Source of the DNA: Actinomycetes bacterium
Lineage (GTDB): Bacteria > Actinomycetota > Acidimicrobiia > Acidimicrobiales > RAAP-2
Length of the DNA stretch: 50,341 bases
NCBI GenBank assembly: GCA_021810205.1
Contig: JAJZJC010000011.1
Coordinates: forward strand, 1 to 50,341
Direction: 5' to 3'
Shown piece by piece: positions 27,546 through 36,649 of the stretch. The notes under the pieces were generated by a model that was not told the DNA's origin, made no database searches, and saw only the letters and a list, made by a program, of their open reading frames with translations. Within the stretch, counting starts at the first letter, position 1; every line of letters begins with the position of its first letter. Both the position numbers and the translations under genes were made by a program.

Positions 27546-28014
27546 GGCCACGCAGTGCTTGGCCATGGGCATGCCCGCCGGCACGTGACCTCGCCGCGCC
27601 GCTCCATCGCCGACACGCGGTGAGGAGCCGGCTCGGCTGCCGGCTCCTCTTCCCGCGCTGTGAGTTGTCCACCGGGTCTCCCGTCGCCTTCGGCGACCAA
27701 AGGTGGGGAGCCGCTGCCTGGTGCCGGTCACCTGGACCGGGACCGCTGCGGCCCGTACGAGACGCCTGACGGCGTGAGCCCCGGCTGCAGCGCCGCCCCA
27801 GCGGCGGCGCCATCTCAGTCCGGCGGACCTGCCTCCTCGGTCGAGCTCGTCGAAGTCATCGCAAGCCCCCTTCCGTATCGTTGGGGCGTCTCTCGGACGC
27901 GCTCCTTTCTTCCATTGTCCTCCTCATTGCCACACATGCCAAGAGGCTTGACAAGGGTTTTCGCGTGGCAGGCAGGGTTGCACACGGTGAGGGCGCCACG
28001 CTGGCGCACGGGAG
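27546..28014. other. Intergenic region with possible minus-strand small RNA or leader
   Basis: No protein gene with homology is seen. On the minus strand a TTGTCA (27954-27949), 17 bp, GGCAAT (27931-27926) promoter-like pair precedes GAGGAGG and two tiny overlapping frames (19 aa, 27915-27856; 14 aa, 27859-27815; ATGA overlap). Further on are GC-rich inverted repeats and a strong terminal hairpin at 27649-27622. A ~300-nt transcript is plausible. RNase P and SRP signatures are absent. Confidence 0.4.
27622..27649. terminator. Perfect 11-bp hairpin, probable terminator
   Basis: GAGGAGCCGGC (27622-27632), loop TCGGCT, GCCGGCTCCTC (27639-27649). It could end glycerate kinase transcription on the plus strand (TTCCC follows) or a minus-strand transcript coming from rdgB. 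There is no long T-tract. Confidence 0.65.
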
Positions 28015-28653
28015 TCAGGCGTAGGACCCGGACAAAAGCGCAGCGGCGAGGGCGCGAAAGGCACGCCCACGATGGGAGACCGCGTGCTTCTCCTCGGGGG
28101 ACAACTCGGCGAAGGTGCGCCCATCGCCCTCGTCGGGGACGAAGACTGGGTCGTAGCCGAAGCCGTTGGTGCCACGCGGCGCGGTCGCGATGTGCCCCTC
28201 GACCAGGCCTTCGCGCCACAGCTCTCGGGCGTCGGGATGACGCAGCATCGCCACGGTGCGGAAGCGAGCTCGTCGCGCACCGCCGCGGTCCGTGCACGCG
28301 TCCAGCTCGGCGAGGAGCTTCGCGACGTTGTCCGCATAGGTGGCATCCTCTCCCGCATAGCGGGCGGACCACACACCGGGCGCACCACCGAGCGCATCCA
28401 CTTCGAGCCCGGTGTCGTCCGCGAGGGCGGGGAGCCCGGTCGCCTGTGCGAGCGCTGCCGCCTTCAGGCGCGCGTTGGCAACGAGGGTGTGCCCCGTCTC
28501 GTCCACCTCCCCCACGTCGACGGGGCGCGGCACGAGGCGGATGCCGATCGCGCAAGCCCCCATGATGTCGACGATGTCCTTCGCTTTGTCGGGATTGGCC
28601 GTGGCGAGCACCACGACGATGTCGTCGCCGTTGCGCGCTTCGACCACCCTCAT
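28015..28653 (-). CDS. rdgB: XTP/dITP diphosphatase (RdgB/HAM1)
   Basis: A 212-aa Ham1-family pyrophosphatase that removes non-canonical purine triphosphates. Motifs: [14 protein letters not shown] (substrate loop), [41 protein letters not shown] and [13 protein letters not shown] 28653 overlaps the rph stop (ATGA), the usual rph-rdgB coupling. Confidence 0.94.
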   Translation of the reverse strand: MRVVEARNGDDIVVVLATANPDKAKDIVDIMGACAIGIRLVPRPVDVGEVDETGHTLVANARLKAAALAQATGLPALADDTGLEVDALGGAPGVWSARYAGEDATYADNVAKLLAELDACTDRGGARRARFRTVAMLRHPDARELWREGLVEGHIATAPRGTNGFGYDPVFVPDEGDGRTFAELSPEEKHAVSHRGRAFRALAAALLSGSYA

Positions 28654-29417
28654 CGCGCTGCAGGAGGCTCGGCAAGCACGGCGTCTTGCATCGCAAGGAG
28701 CCGCTCGATGCCAGACTGCGCGAGTAGGAGCAGCTCGTCGAGCTCCCCACGGCTGAACGGCGCGCCCTCTGCGGTGCCCTGCACCTCGACGAAACGCCCA
28801 GAGCCCGTCATCACCACGTTCATGTCGACCTCTGCGCGCGAGTCCTCTGCATATGGCAAGTCGAGCATCGGGACACCCTCGACGATCCCAACGGAGACCG
28901 CGGCCACGGCGTCGTTCAGCGGCTGCACCGTGAGGCGTCCAGCGTCCTTCAGGCGGCTGAAGGCGTCGTGCAGCGCCAGGTAGGCACCGCAGATCGACGC
29001 GGTGCGGGTGCCACCGTCGGCTTGCAAGACGTCGCAGTCGACGGTCACCTGCAGCTCGCCGAGTGCGACCATGTCGCACACCGCGCGCAGCGAGCGCCCG
29101 ATCAGCCGCTGGATCTCCTGGGTCCTGCCCGACTGCTTGCCTTTCGCCGCCTCGCGCGTGGCCCGCTCGGCGGTCGAGCCAGGGAGCATGGAGTACTCGG
29201 CGGTCACCCAGCCCTTGCCGCTCCCACGCATCCACGGGGGCACTCGGTCTTCGACCGAGGCGGTGCACAGCACCTTCGTCCGGCCCATCGCAACCAACAC
29301 CGACCCAGGGGCGAAGACCGTGAAGTCGCGCTGGAAGGTCACCGGGCGTAGCTCGTCGAGCGACCGTCCGTCTGCTCGCAGCACCCGGGGGTCCGGCATC
29401 TCGGTGCTGTTCGTCAC
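28650..29417 (-). CDS. rph: Ribonuclease PH
   Basis: A 255-aa phosphorolytic 3' exoribonuclease maturing tRNA ends. Typical: [60 protein letters not shown]-type [19 protein letters not shown] and [20 protein letters not shown] 29417 was chosen because GAGGGAG lies about 6 nt upstream; ATG 29399 is the alternative. It matters here because three of the four tRNAs lack an encoded CCA. Confidence 0.94.
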   Translation of the reverse strand: MTNSTEMPDPRVLRADGRSLDELRPVTFQRDFTVFAPGSVLVAMGRTKVLCTASVEDRVPPWMRGSGKGWVTAEYSMLPGSTAERATREAAKGKQSGRTQEIQRLIGRSLRAVCDMVALGELQVTVDCDVLQADGGTRTASICGAYLALHDAFSRLKDAGRLTVQPLNDAVAAVSVGIVEGVPMLDLPYAEDSRAEVDMNVVMTGSGRFVEVQGTAEGAPFSRGELDELLLLAQSGIERLLAMQDAVLAEPPAAR

Positions 29418-29538
29418 GGCTGGCTCCCTCGTGTGTCCGTCGCGCGCGCTGGGTGCGCCGCGTCATCGACCGTCGCCGCTGCGCCGGCCCGTTCGGGGCG
29501 GGGCGGCGCGTGACGCGGTCGGGGGGGACAGTACCTGC

Positions 29539-30342
29539 TCACCACTCGAACACCTTGCCGGTCGCAGCCTGGCGGACCGGCCGCCCGAACGCCTCGTCGG
29601 CTTCGGCGCGCAGCTCGGCAGCGGACACATGCGGTCGACGATGGGTGATCACGAGGGTACCCACATCCGCCGCCGCCGCCATCTCCCCGGCCCGGCGCCC
29701 GCTCAGGTGCCTCGCCGTGCCGTCGAGCTCGCGCGTGTACGTCGCCTCACAAAGGAACGTCCCAATGCCTGCGCCGAGCCACTCGGGCGACCAGTCCGGA
29801 CCGGTGTCCGCGCTGTAGACAAGGGCACCGGGCGGCGCAGCGGCGCGCGACAGGAGATCGATACGCATGGCCAGCGTCGGCGGTCCGTGGTCGGTCACCG
29901 AGAAGACGCATCCGAGACCGCCTTCGCCGCTGGGTGCAAGCATGGTGAGCCGGCACGACGGCTCGACCTCGCACCAACGGAGCACGGGGTCGTCCGCGCA
30001 GTAGGCGCGCCCCCGAAGGCCGGGCGGGGCGTAGACCGGCACCGGCGCGGCGCTGTGAGCGTCGTGCAACCAGGTGGCGAACGAGTCGATGTCGCTCCAG
30101 TGGTCGGGATGCTCATGGCTGAGGATCACCGCATCGACCGCAGCAGGGTCCGAGACGAGCTGGAGATTCGCGAAGGTCCCGGCACCCGCGTCGACCCAGA
30201 GGGTCACGCCGTCTCCTTGGACGAGGTAGCCGCTCGCCGCGCCACCAGGACCCGGATAGCTGCCGTCACAGCCGAGCACGGTGAGCAAGCCGCCGTGCAC
30301 CACCGTCGCGGCCACCGCCGCGCCAGCTCGCTCCTCGTCCAC
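29539..30342 (-). CDS. MBL-fold hydrolase, Rv1339-like
   Basis: A 267-aa metallo-beta-lactamase-fold protein of the RNase Z/arylsulfatase-like class. The dinuclear site is LSHEHPDHWSDI (HxHxDH); later ligands are YSADTGPD and LVITHRRPH. It lies between cysM and rph exactly as Rv1339 does in Mycobacterium tuberculosis, a protein reported as an atypical cAMP phosphodiesterase; that activity is inferred here by synteny. GTG 30342 is preceded by TACGTT 7 nt upstream. It is 20 nt downstream of cysM. Confidence 0.87.
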   Translation of the reverse strand: MDEERAGAAVAATVVHGGLLTVLGCDGSYPGPGGAASGYLVQGDGVTLWVDAGAGTFANLQLVSDPAAVDAVILSHEHPDHWSDIDSFATWLHDAHSAAPVPVYAPPGLRGRAYCADDPVLRWCEVEPSCRLTMLAPSGEGGLGCVFSVTDHGPPTLAMRIDLLSRAAAPPGALVYSADTGPDWSPEWLGAGIGTFLCEATYTRELDGTARHLSGRRAGEMAAAADVGTLVITHRRPHVSAAELRAEADEAFGRPVRQAATGKVFEW

Positions 30343-30349
30343 CGCCGCA

Positions 30350-30355
30350 AACGTA
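30350..30355 (-). promoter_or_regulatory. -10 box TACGTT of the MBL gene
   Basis: TACGTT on the minus strand lies 7 nt before GTG 30342, so this gene may have its own leaderless promoter although it closely follows cysM. Confidence 0.5.
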
Positions 30356-30362
30356 GACGGCG

Positions 30363-31328
<966 letters not shown>

Positions 31329-31348
31329 CGAGGGTCGCGCGGCAGCGT

Positions 31349-31636
31349 TCAGCCGCCTGCCACCGCCGGCAGCAACGACACCTCATCGCCTTCTTTGACC
31401 GGCGTGTCGAGCGCCAATAGGTAGCGGACGTCGTCATCGTTCACGTAGACGTTCACGAAGCGGTGGAGGCTCCCGTCCTCGTTCAGCAGTTGACCGTGCA
31501 TCCCAGGAAACTGCGCGACCAGCTCGTGGAGGACGTCGCCCACCGTGGCGCCGCGAACCGAGACGGTTGCCTTGCCACCCGCCTGCGAACGCAGGACCGT
31601 GGGCAACCGGACTTCGATGGCTCCTGCCACTGTCAC
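31349..31636 (-). CDS. cysO: CysO-like sulfur carrier (MoaD/ThiS family)
   Basis: A 95-aa ubiquitin-fold protein ending Ala-Gly-Gly (LLPAVAGG), the form needed for thiocarboxylation. Visible: AIEVRLPTVLRSQAGGKATVSV and FVNVYVNDDDVRYLL. The neighbours cysM and mec identify it as CysO rather than MoaD. Three in-frame GTG codons (31642, 31636, 31630) follow a GGGAGGT Shine-Dalgarno at 31652-31646; 31636 is a compromise, so the start is uncertain by two codons each way. Confidence 0.88.
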   Translation of the reverse strand: MTVAGAIEVRLPTVLRSQAGGKATVSVRGATVGDVLHELVAQFPGMHGQLLNEDGSLHRFVNVYVNDDDVRYLLALDTPVKEGDEVSLLPAVAGG

Positions 31637-31734
31637 AGCCACAGCACCTCCCAAGGGTTCCCGGGCTGGCGCCACGCCGGCGCGCCACCCCAGCTCGATC
31701 GTCGACAGCTCGATAGTTGACTGTCCAAGTCTGG

Positions 31735-31740
31735 ATTCTA
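31735..31740 (-). promoter_or_regulatory. -10 box TAGAAT upstream of cysO-cysM
   Basis: TAGAAT on the minus strand lies ~100 nt before cysO, leaving a Shine-Dalgarno-bearing leader. The leader holds two ATCGAGCTG direct repeats (within 31691-31722) and a TGGCGC/GCGCCA hairpin, possible control elements. This suggests cysO-cysM can be transcribed apart from mec. Confidence 0.45.
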
Positions 31741-31796
31741 CCGGGCGGGCGCCAGGCCTCGTGCATCGGCCGGTTGGAGCCGAGGGCGGGGGGCCG

Positions 31797-32225
31797 TCAG
31801 ACGGCGATTGCCACCGCAGCCTCGCCCAGGACGACCACCGACTCCTCGTCGATCCGCCCACCTGCGATGCGGTAGCTGCGCACGACGGGGTGGGTGTCTC
31901 GAAGCGACACGACCACGTAGTGCCACTCGGGGTCCGGTGCCTGGTCGACGTCGGTGGGCGAGGGATACGCATCGGTGTGGGTGTGGGAGTGGAAGACCCC
32001 GATCAGCTGGAGCCCGTCACGCTCCGCGTCTCTATCAGCGTGCAGCAGGTCCCTGGAGTCGACCGTGTAGACGCGGGCAGAGGCTGCCGCGTTCCGAGTC
32101 GGGTAGCAGCGTGCCACGACGCCAGTCCGGGCATCACCGGCGAGCAAGCCGCATGCCTCGTCGGGGAGCCCCGTGATGCAGTGCGCCACCATCTGCAGAT
32201 AGAGGACTCGTGGCAGTCTGAGCAT
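31797..32225 (-). CDS. mec: Mec-type JAMM/MPN metalloprotease
   Basis: A 142-aa JAB/MPN domain protein. The zinc motif is HSHTHTDAYPSPTD (HxH, then S-x2-D) with an upstream Glu in LPDEACGLLAG. In mycobacteria Mec removes the newly formed cysteine from the C-terminus of CysO. ATG 32225 sits 9 nt after a TACCAT box. It is followed after ~160 nt by cysO. Confidence 0.9.
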   Translation of the reverse strand: MLRLPRVLYLQMVAHCITGLPDEACGLLAGDARTGVVARCYPTRNAAASARVYTVDSRDLLHADRDAERDGLQLIGVFHSHTHTDAYPSPTDVDQAPDPEWHYVVVSLRDTHPVVRSYRIAGGRIDEESVVVLGEAAVAIAV

Positions 32226-32234
32226 TGCGGCTCG

Positions 32235-32240
32235 ATGGTA
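32235..32240 (-). promoter_or_regulatory. -10 box TACCAT of mec
   Basis: TACCAT on the minus strand, 9 nt before the mec ATG, without Shine-Dalgarno. Confidence 0.45.
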
Positions 32241-32326
32241 CCGGGGCGCCCGCGCGGCGCAGTGGATGGTCCAGATCCCGCTGGTCGCGCCGGGGTGCCC
32301 TGTTCGCGCCCGGCTCCGCGCGGCCG

Positions 32327-32332
32327 TAGCCT
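32327..32332 (+). promoter_or_regulatory. -10 box TAGCCT of smpB
   Basis: TAGCCT, identical to the clpP box, 9 nt before ATG 32342. Confidence 0.5.
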
Positions 32333-32341
32333 CATGACGTC

Positions 32342-32866
32342 ATGGCACGGGCGAAGAAGATGGTGGCGAAACGTGCCGCGGCGCGCGAGGCCCACGGCGG
32401 GGACCGGACGGTCGCCACGAACCGGCGCGCCCGCCACGACTACGACATCCTCGACACCTTCGAGTGCGGCATGGTGCTGCGTGGCAGCGAGGTCAAGTCC
32501 TTGCGCGAAGGCAAGGCACAGCTGACCGACGCCTACGCCCGCGTCGACGGCGGCGAGCTGTGGCTCTTCGGCGTGCACATCCCCCAGTGGCACTCCGCGA
32601 CCGGGTGGGGATCGCACGAACCGGACCGCAAGCGCAAGCTGCTCTTGCACCGAAAGGAGATCGATGAGCTCATGGGGCGCAGCCAGCAGCAGTCGCTCAC
32701 GATGGTGCCCCTCTCCATCTACTTCCGGGACGGCAGAGCCAAGGTCCAGCTGGCATTGGCACGCGGCCGCCGCCTCCACGACCGCCGTCAGGCGATCCTC
32801 ACGCGTGACGCCGAGCGTGAGGCGGCACGCGCCATGCGGAACGCCCAGCGTTGGGGTCACGGCTGA
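32342..32866 (+). CDS. smpB: SsrA-binding protein SmpB
   Basis: A 174-aa partner of tmRNA in trans-translation. Conserved parts: NRRARHDYDILDTFECGMVLRGSEVKSLREGKAQLTDAYA (split: RARHDYDI, GSEVKSLREGK), ELWLFGVHIP, RKRKLLLHRKEI and the basic tail RQAILTRDAER. It lies 74 nt upstream of ssrA on the same strand, a common actinobacterial arrangement. The N-terminus (MARAKKMVAKRAAAREA) is a longer basic extension than in E. coli. Confidence 0.95.
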   Translation: MARAKKMVAKRAAAREAHGGDRTVATNRRARHDYDILDTFECGMVLRGSEVKSLREGKAQLTDAYARVDGGELWLFGVHIPQWHSATGWGSHEPDRKRKLLLHRKEIDELMGRSQQQSLTMVPLSIYFRDGRAKVQLALARGRRLHDRRQAILTRDAEREAARAMRNAQRWGHG

Positions 32867-32889
32867 GCGGGACGGCGCATGCCGGCGGG

Positions 32890-32895
32890 TACAAT
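32890..32895 (+). promoter_or_regulatory. -10 box TACAAT upstream of ssrA
   Basis: GGGTACAAT, an extended -10, lies 45 nt before the mature tmRNA 5' end, giving a short precursor leader. Confidence 0.55.
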
Positions 32896-32940
32896 GCGGT
32901 CACATCGGCCAACCGGTCGGTGGTGGACCTGTTCACGCAC

Positions 32941-33288
32941 GGGGGTGATCGGTTTCGACTTCGGTCGTCGAGTCGGGAGAAGCGAGCCGTGGTCTCCGGA
33001 GCCACGTTAAAGAGCCGGAACCAAAAACAAACGCCGAGCCTCAGCTCGCGTTCGCTGCGTAAAAAGTAGCGACGTCCGCCCAGCCTCAGCCCTGTGGGCT
33101 GGAAAGCGGGCGTCATCTAGCAGGGCTCACCCGTTGGCCGTTCCGACCGACCACCGGGGACATTTCGTCGGATACGGGACGCAGTCGTCGCCGGCAGTAG
33201 CGGCGCCCCCGACAACCTGCTGCCGGCTGCGCTCGGAGAAGGCCTGATGAGAAGCTGAAGGACGCGGGTTCGATTCCCGCCACCTCCA
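32941..33288 (+). ncRNA. ssrA: Transfer-messenger RNA
   Basis: About 348 nt. The 5' end GGGGGTGATCGGTTTCGAC is the canonical tmRNA start; it pairs with the 3' CACCTCC (33281-33287) after a T-loop GGTTCGATTCC. The tag frame ends ...TNAEPQLAFAA followed by TAA, with the typical LAFAA degron-like end; the resume codon is a few codons upstream (exact position uncertain). CCA is not encoded. The 3' end is used as an integration site: a recombinase gene reads antisense into it. Confidence 0.95.
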
Positions 33289-34247
33289 CTTGATGCAGCG
33301 AAAAGCCAACCGGTGTCCTCCTGAGGGGCGGGCACCGGTGGCGCGTCCGGGCCGGGTTTGCCGCTCGGAGTGCCGGTCTCGCAGCCGGCCGGCACCCAGA
33401 AGTAGGGATACGCGTGGCGTTCGGGGGTGATCTCGACACGGTCGATCAGCTCGCGAAGCAGCTGCTTGACGGCGTCGCGATTGCCGTCCTCGATGGTCCG
33501 GCGGATCTGGTCACAAAGGGCCCGGAGCTGGTCGGGGGTCGGGAGCTGCGGACTGGCTGCCTCGATCTGGCAGGCCAGCTTCTTACGATGGGCGGCCAGC
33601 TCGTCGCGGCGCTGGGTCAGCTCCGTCACCCGGGGCGAGCAGATTGCCGCCGGCATCTCTCCGATCTCGAAGGCTCGCAAGTAGTGGTTGAGTCCGGTCT
33701 CGGTGTCGCGTAGCTGGGCCTCGGTGCTGGCCAGCTCGGATTCGAGCCGGGGGCGGTTGTCCGCTACCTCCGCGATCGCCGCGGTGATGGCCTGCTCGAA
33801 CAGGTCGGACCGGGAGAGGGTGCGGATCAGGTCGTCGATGACGGCGGCCTCCAGGGTTTCGGCGGGGATGCGCGTGCTCCGGCAGCCGTAGATGCCCTTG
33901 GTCTGGCGGTTCCGGCAGGCGTAGTAGCGGTAGAAGCCGTTGCGGCCCTTGGTGCCCGCCCTGAAGTACGCGCCGCCGCATGCCCGGCATCGCAGCATCC
34001 CGGTCAGCAGATAGTCCGAGGTGTTCGGGGCGCGGTTCTCGACCAGCGCGGCTCGCTCGTCGAGGAGCGCTCGGGCCCGGGCGAACAGGTCGCCCTCGAT
34101 GATCGACGGGTGCTTGCCCTCGTAGACCTCGTCGCCGTGGGAGATCTTGCCGACGTAGACCGGGTTGCGCAGCACCCGAAGGACGGTCTGGTTGCTCCAG
34201 AGCCGGTCGCCGCGGTTGCGCAGGCCAGCGCTGTTGAGGCGGTTCGC
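33117..34247 (-). pseudogene. Large serine recombinase, truncated at the N-terminus
   Basis: The frame encodes the middle and C-terminal parts of a large serine recombinase: the recombinase domain (NRLNSAGLRNRGDRLWSNQ, VLRNPVYVGKISHGDEVYEGKHPSI), the zinc beta-ribbon (GMLRCRACGGAYFRAG, YYACRNRQTKGIYGC) and a coiled coil (ESELASTEAQLRDTETGL). The catalytic resolvase domain with its serine is missing; homology stops near 34247. The 3' end of the frame runs on antisense through ssrA to 33117, so the last ~55 residues are not native. This marks the ssrA side of an integrated element. Confidence 0.85.
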
Positions 34248-34840
34248 TCTGGGCCTCGGTGACGATGGCGACCCTGGTCGCTCCGCTGCTATCTCCGACG
34301 GGACTTCTCGACGTCGCCGTCCGTCGTCGTGGGCTACTTGCCGTACGCACCTCCTGCTGCCGGGCTCGTCTCCGAGACAGACGAGACCTCCGTCAGGCCC
34401 GTGTCGTCAAGGACGTCCGATCCCAACGCTCGGTCCTGAAGGCGCGCGGCGAGGAGAGCGGTGAGAGAGGCGACGGCGCGGGTACGGCGTGCCTCGTCCA
34501 TCGGAAGGTGACGGGCCGGATGTACGACGAGCGCGGCCCCAGGCCGACTCGAGCGACGTGGGGCGCCACTCATCGTGCCCAGCACCGCCTTCGGACGTGG
34601 CGGTCGGAGTGCTGGAAGCTGCCGGGATTGGCAGTGATGGTCATGGGCGGCCCACGACCGGGCAAGCGTCACCTAAAGAACATGGGGCAGGGACACCGTT
34701 TTCAACAACATCGGTCCGGGAATCTGAGTGCGACCCCGGCCGGGGCTGGGTCCGGTCGGGCGGTCCTCGGCCTTGAGGTCGGCGGCGAGGTCGAGGTAGG
34801 GCCTTTGGGGACGAGCCAGCTTTACCCGCAAGGAGCCACC
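34248..34840. other. No confident gene; junction DNA of the island
   Basis: Between the recombinase break and the wHTH gene. A minus-strand frame ending at 34334 (55 aa from ATG 34501, MDEARRTRAVASLTALL) has no family I recognise. The stretch probably holds rearranged island DNA. Confidence 0.4.
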
Positions 34841-35527
34841 ATGCCACGACCCCCCAAGCTCAGCGACGAGGCGCTCACCGCCGCCCTCGCCGACCACCCC
34901 GGCTCGACCGCCGCGGACCTCTCGAAGCTCCTCGGCGTCGGCCAGTCCACCGCCGCCAAGCGTCTCTCTGCCCTGGAGACGACCGGCGCGGTGCGCCGCA
35001 CGCCCGGCGGCCGGGTCGAAGGCGTCCGGGCCCCGGACCACTCGAGCGCGGTGGCCACGGTGGACGCGGCCGACCACACCGCTGCTGCGCCGGCCGAAGA
35101 GACCACGCCCGAGGAAGAGGAAGGTAAGCGAGCCCAGCGCGACGGAGACGGCCGTCTTGTTCCAGAACCTGCCCTCTGGCCCAACTACCAGGCCCACGGC
35201 GCAACCCACCTGATCCTTGCCCGCGTCCCGGAGGACCGAGCCGAACTCGACCGCTACCGCGCCGCTGTCCCCGGCGTCGAGATCACCGTTTGCCGGCTCA
35301 CGACGCCCGAACCCCTCCGCCTCGAACGACTACGCGAGCCCATGCCACCGAGACCATCACGCGACTGGCACCTGGCCCGCAGCGTCGAGCTCGAAGACAA
35401 CCTCGCGAACCTCGACTGCGAGGACTTCCAAGTCGAAAACGGGAACCGACCAGTGCGCGACGTCGCCTTTGACGTGCTCGTCCGGGCCGGGTGGCTTCTG
35501 GCCGAGGACGTGGCTACGGCTCGTTGA
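34841..35527 (+). CDS. Winged-HTH protein with a P-loop-less kinase-like tail
   Basis: A 228-aa protein with a clear AAGGAG Shine-Dalgarno 6 nt before ATG 34841. Residues 1-60 are a winged helix-turn-helix (LSDEALTAALADHPGSTAADLSKLLGVGQ...). Residues ~60-95 are an Ala/Glu linker with an EEEE run. The rest (HLILARVPEDRAELDRYRAAV, VEITVCRL, PSRDWHLARSVELE, NRPVRDVAFDVLVRAGWL) resembles the C-terminal half of small P-loop nucleotide-kinase-like proteins, but the Walker A half is absent. It looks like a domain swap; function unknown. The 3' end overlaps the convergent GNAT gene by 14 nt. Confidence 0.7.
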   Translation: MPRPPKLSDEALTAALADHPGSTAADLSKLLGVGQSTAAKRLSALETTGAVRRTPGGRVEGVRAPDHSSAVATVDAADHTAAAPAEETTPEEEEGKRAQRDGDGRLVPEPALWPNYQAHGATHLILARVPEDRAELDRYRAAVPGVEITVCRLTTPEPLRLERLREPMPPRPSRDWHLARSVELEDNLANLDCEDFQVENGNRPVRDVAFDVLVRAGWLLAEDVATAR

Positions 35528-36068
35528 CGGGCTTGAGCGAGCCTGCCGGCTTGGCGTCGAACGGCCAAACGGGCTTGCGCATGCACACCCTGAGCTCACG
35601 GTCCAGGCCATGGGCCGCCTCGTCGTCCCGCAGAGCACGCAGTCCCGGTGACAGCTCCTCTTCCCCGAGGACCCGAAAGCCGAGACGCTCATACAGCGGC
35701 CTGTTCCACGGCACCTCGGCGAACGTGGTCAGGGTGATCGCTTCGAGCCCCTCGCCGGCAGCCCAGCTCTCGACTTCGTAGATCAGCGCTCGACCGAGTC
35801 CCTGGCCTTGGTGCCCCGGCTCGACGCTCACCTGTTCGATGTGGGCGCATCCGTCGACCACCTCCACCACCACATAGCCCACCACGTGGTCCTCTTGATC
35901 GGTCGCTACCCACGAACGGCCTGCTCTCGCGTAGGTCGCCAACTTCTGGCTGCTCATCGGCTCGTCGGCGGCAACATCGGCCATGCCCACCTCCAGGAAA
36001 CGAGCACCAGCAGCACTCTCGACGTTCCGCTGGGCCACGGCGTCGGCTGGTTGCGCAGGACGGATCAC
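35514..36068 (-). CDS. GNAT-family N-acetyltransferase
   Basis: A 184-aa acetyltransferase. The CoA-binding motif A is HIEQVSVEPGHQGQGLGRALI (Q/RxxGxG/A as QGQGLG); motif B includes ITLTTFAEVPWNRPLYERLGF. The extended C-terminal tail (KPVWPFDAKPAGSLKPVNEP) lies over the end of the convergent wHTH gene. GTG 36068 is the start. The substrate is unknown; island GNATs can be toxin-related, but no RHH antitoxin adjoins it on this strand. Confidence 0.88.
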   Translation of the reverse strand: MIRPAQPADAVAQRNVESAAGARFLEVGMADVAADEPMSSQKLATYARAGRSWVATDQEDHVVGYVVVEVVDGCAHIEQVSVEPGHQGQGLGRALIYEVESWAAGEGLEAITLTTFAEVPWNRPLYERLGFRVLGEEELSPGLRALRDDEAAHGLDRELRVCMRKPVWPFDAKPAGSLKPVNEP

Positions 36069-36098
36069 TCGACGATCCTGCCACCCAATATTTCGTTA

Positions 36099-36104
36099 TA
36101 CAAT
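36099..36104 (+). promoter_or_regulatory. -10 box TACAAT of the toxin-antitoxin operon
   Basis: TACAAT 6 nt before GTG 36111, inside an AT-rich patch (AATATTTCGTTATACAATAC) that stands out in this GC-rich window and also faces the divergent GNAT gene. Confidence 0.6.
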
Positions 36105-36110
36105 ACTCTG

Positions 36111-36344
36111 GTGGAGATCCGAGACTCCGCCCTCAAACACGGCTGCGACGCCGACGACGTCAGCCACGCCATCACGAACGCGCTCGTTGCCTATGACGAC
36201 CTGGATGACCCCTACGTGCTCTACCTCTGACCGGACACCGCCGGCACGCTGCTCGAAGTGTTGACCGCCGTCGACGAACACGGCGAGGTGATCGCCTTCC
36301 ACGCCATGCCCATGCGCCGCAAGTACAGGAGGCTGCTCCCATGA
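36111..36344 (+). pseudogene. BrnT-like toxin gene interrupted by an in-frame TGA
   Basis: Starting at GTG 36111 the frame reads VEIRDSALKHGCDADD, then SHAITNALVAYDD...YVLYL, then TGA at 36228-36230, then PDTAGTLLEVLTAVDEHGE and VIAFHAMPMRRKYRRLLP to the real stop at 36342-36344. Relatives carry LYLGPDRAGNLLEV at this place, so the TGA replaces a glycine codon (GGA to TGA, one base). Without it the protein would be 77 aa. The 3' end overlaps the RHH antitoxin gene as ATGA, the order toxin-antitoxin as in brnTA. BrnT assignment is by resemblance and order. Confidence 0.8.
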
Positions 36345-36607
36345 CCGAACCCCGCAAGGCCAAGACCGGCGAGCCGATGGACGACGACTTCTGGCGGCGC
36401 GCCGAAGAGAAGGCGAACGCCGGCCTCGACCCCTCCAGACTGCACCGCCGAGTCGGTCGCCCCACCATCGGCGACGAGCCGGCCGAACTGACTGCCGTCC
36501 GGCTCCCCCCCGAGATCCGCCGGGCACTCGATGACCGGGCCGCCCAAGAACACACCTCCGCCAGCGAGGTCATCCGCCGCGCACTGGACCAGTACCTCGC
36601 GAGTTAG
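36341..36607 (+). CDS. Ribbon-helix-helix antitoxin
   Basis: An 88-aa protein whose C-terminal ~40 residues are a CopG/MetJ ribbon-helix-helix domain (ELTAVRLPPEIRRALDDRA, then SASEVIRRALDQYL). The N-terminal part (MDDDFWRRAEEKANAGLDPS) would wrap the toxin. ATG overlaps the toxin stop. Intact although its toxin is broken. Confidence 0.87.
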   Translation: MTEPRKAKTGEPMDDDFWRRAEEKANAGLDPSRLHRRVGRPTIGDEPAELTAVRLPPEIRRALDDRAAQEHTSASEVIRRALDQYLAS

Positions 36608-36649
36608 CCGGTCAGCTCGTGCAACGCACGGAAACCGGCCAACAACTCA

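Noticed and set aside
27088-27813. 241-aa minus-strand frame overlapping glycerate kinase
   Set aside because: Antisense to a well-supported gene, Arg/Ser-rich and without motifs.
27546-28014. RNase P RNA or SRP RNA
   Set aside because: Neither GAGGAAAGTCCGGGC nor the GGAAGCAG-type loop is present on either strand.
34334-34672. Minus-strand 112-aa frame in the island
   Set aside because: No known domain and no ribosome site; kept only as a note in the junction region.
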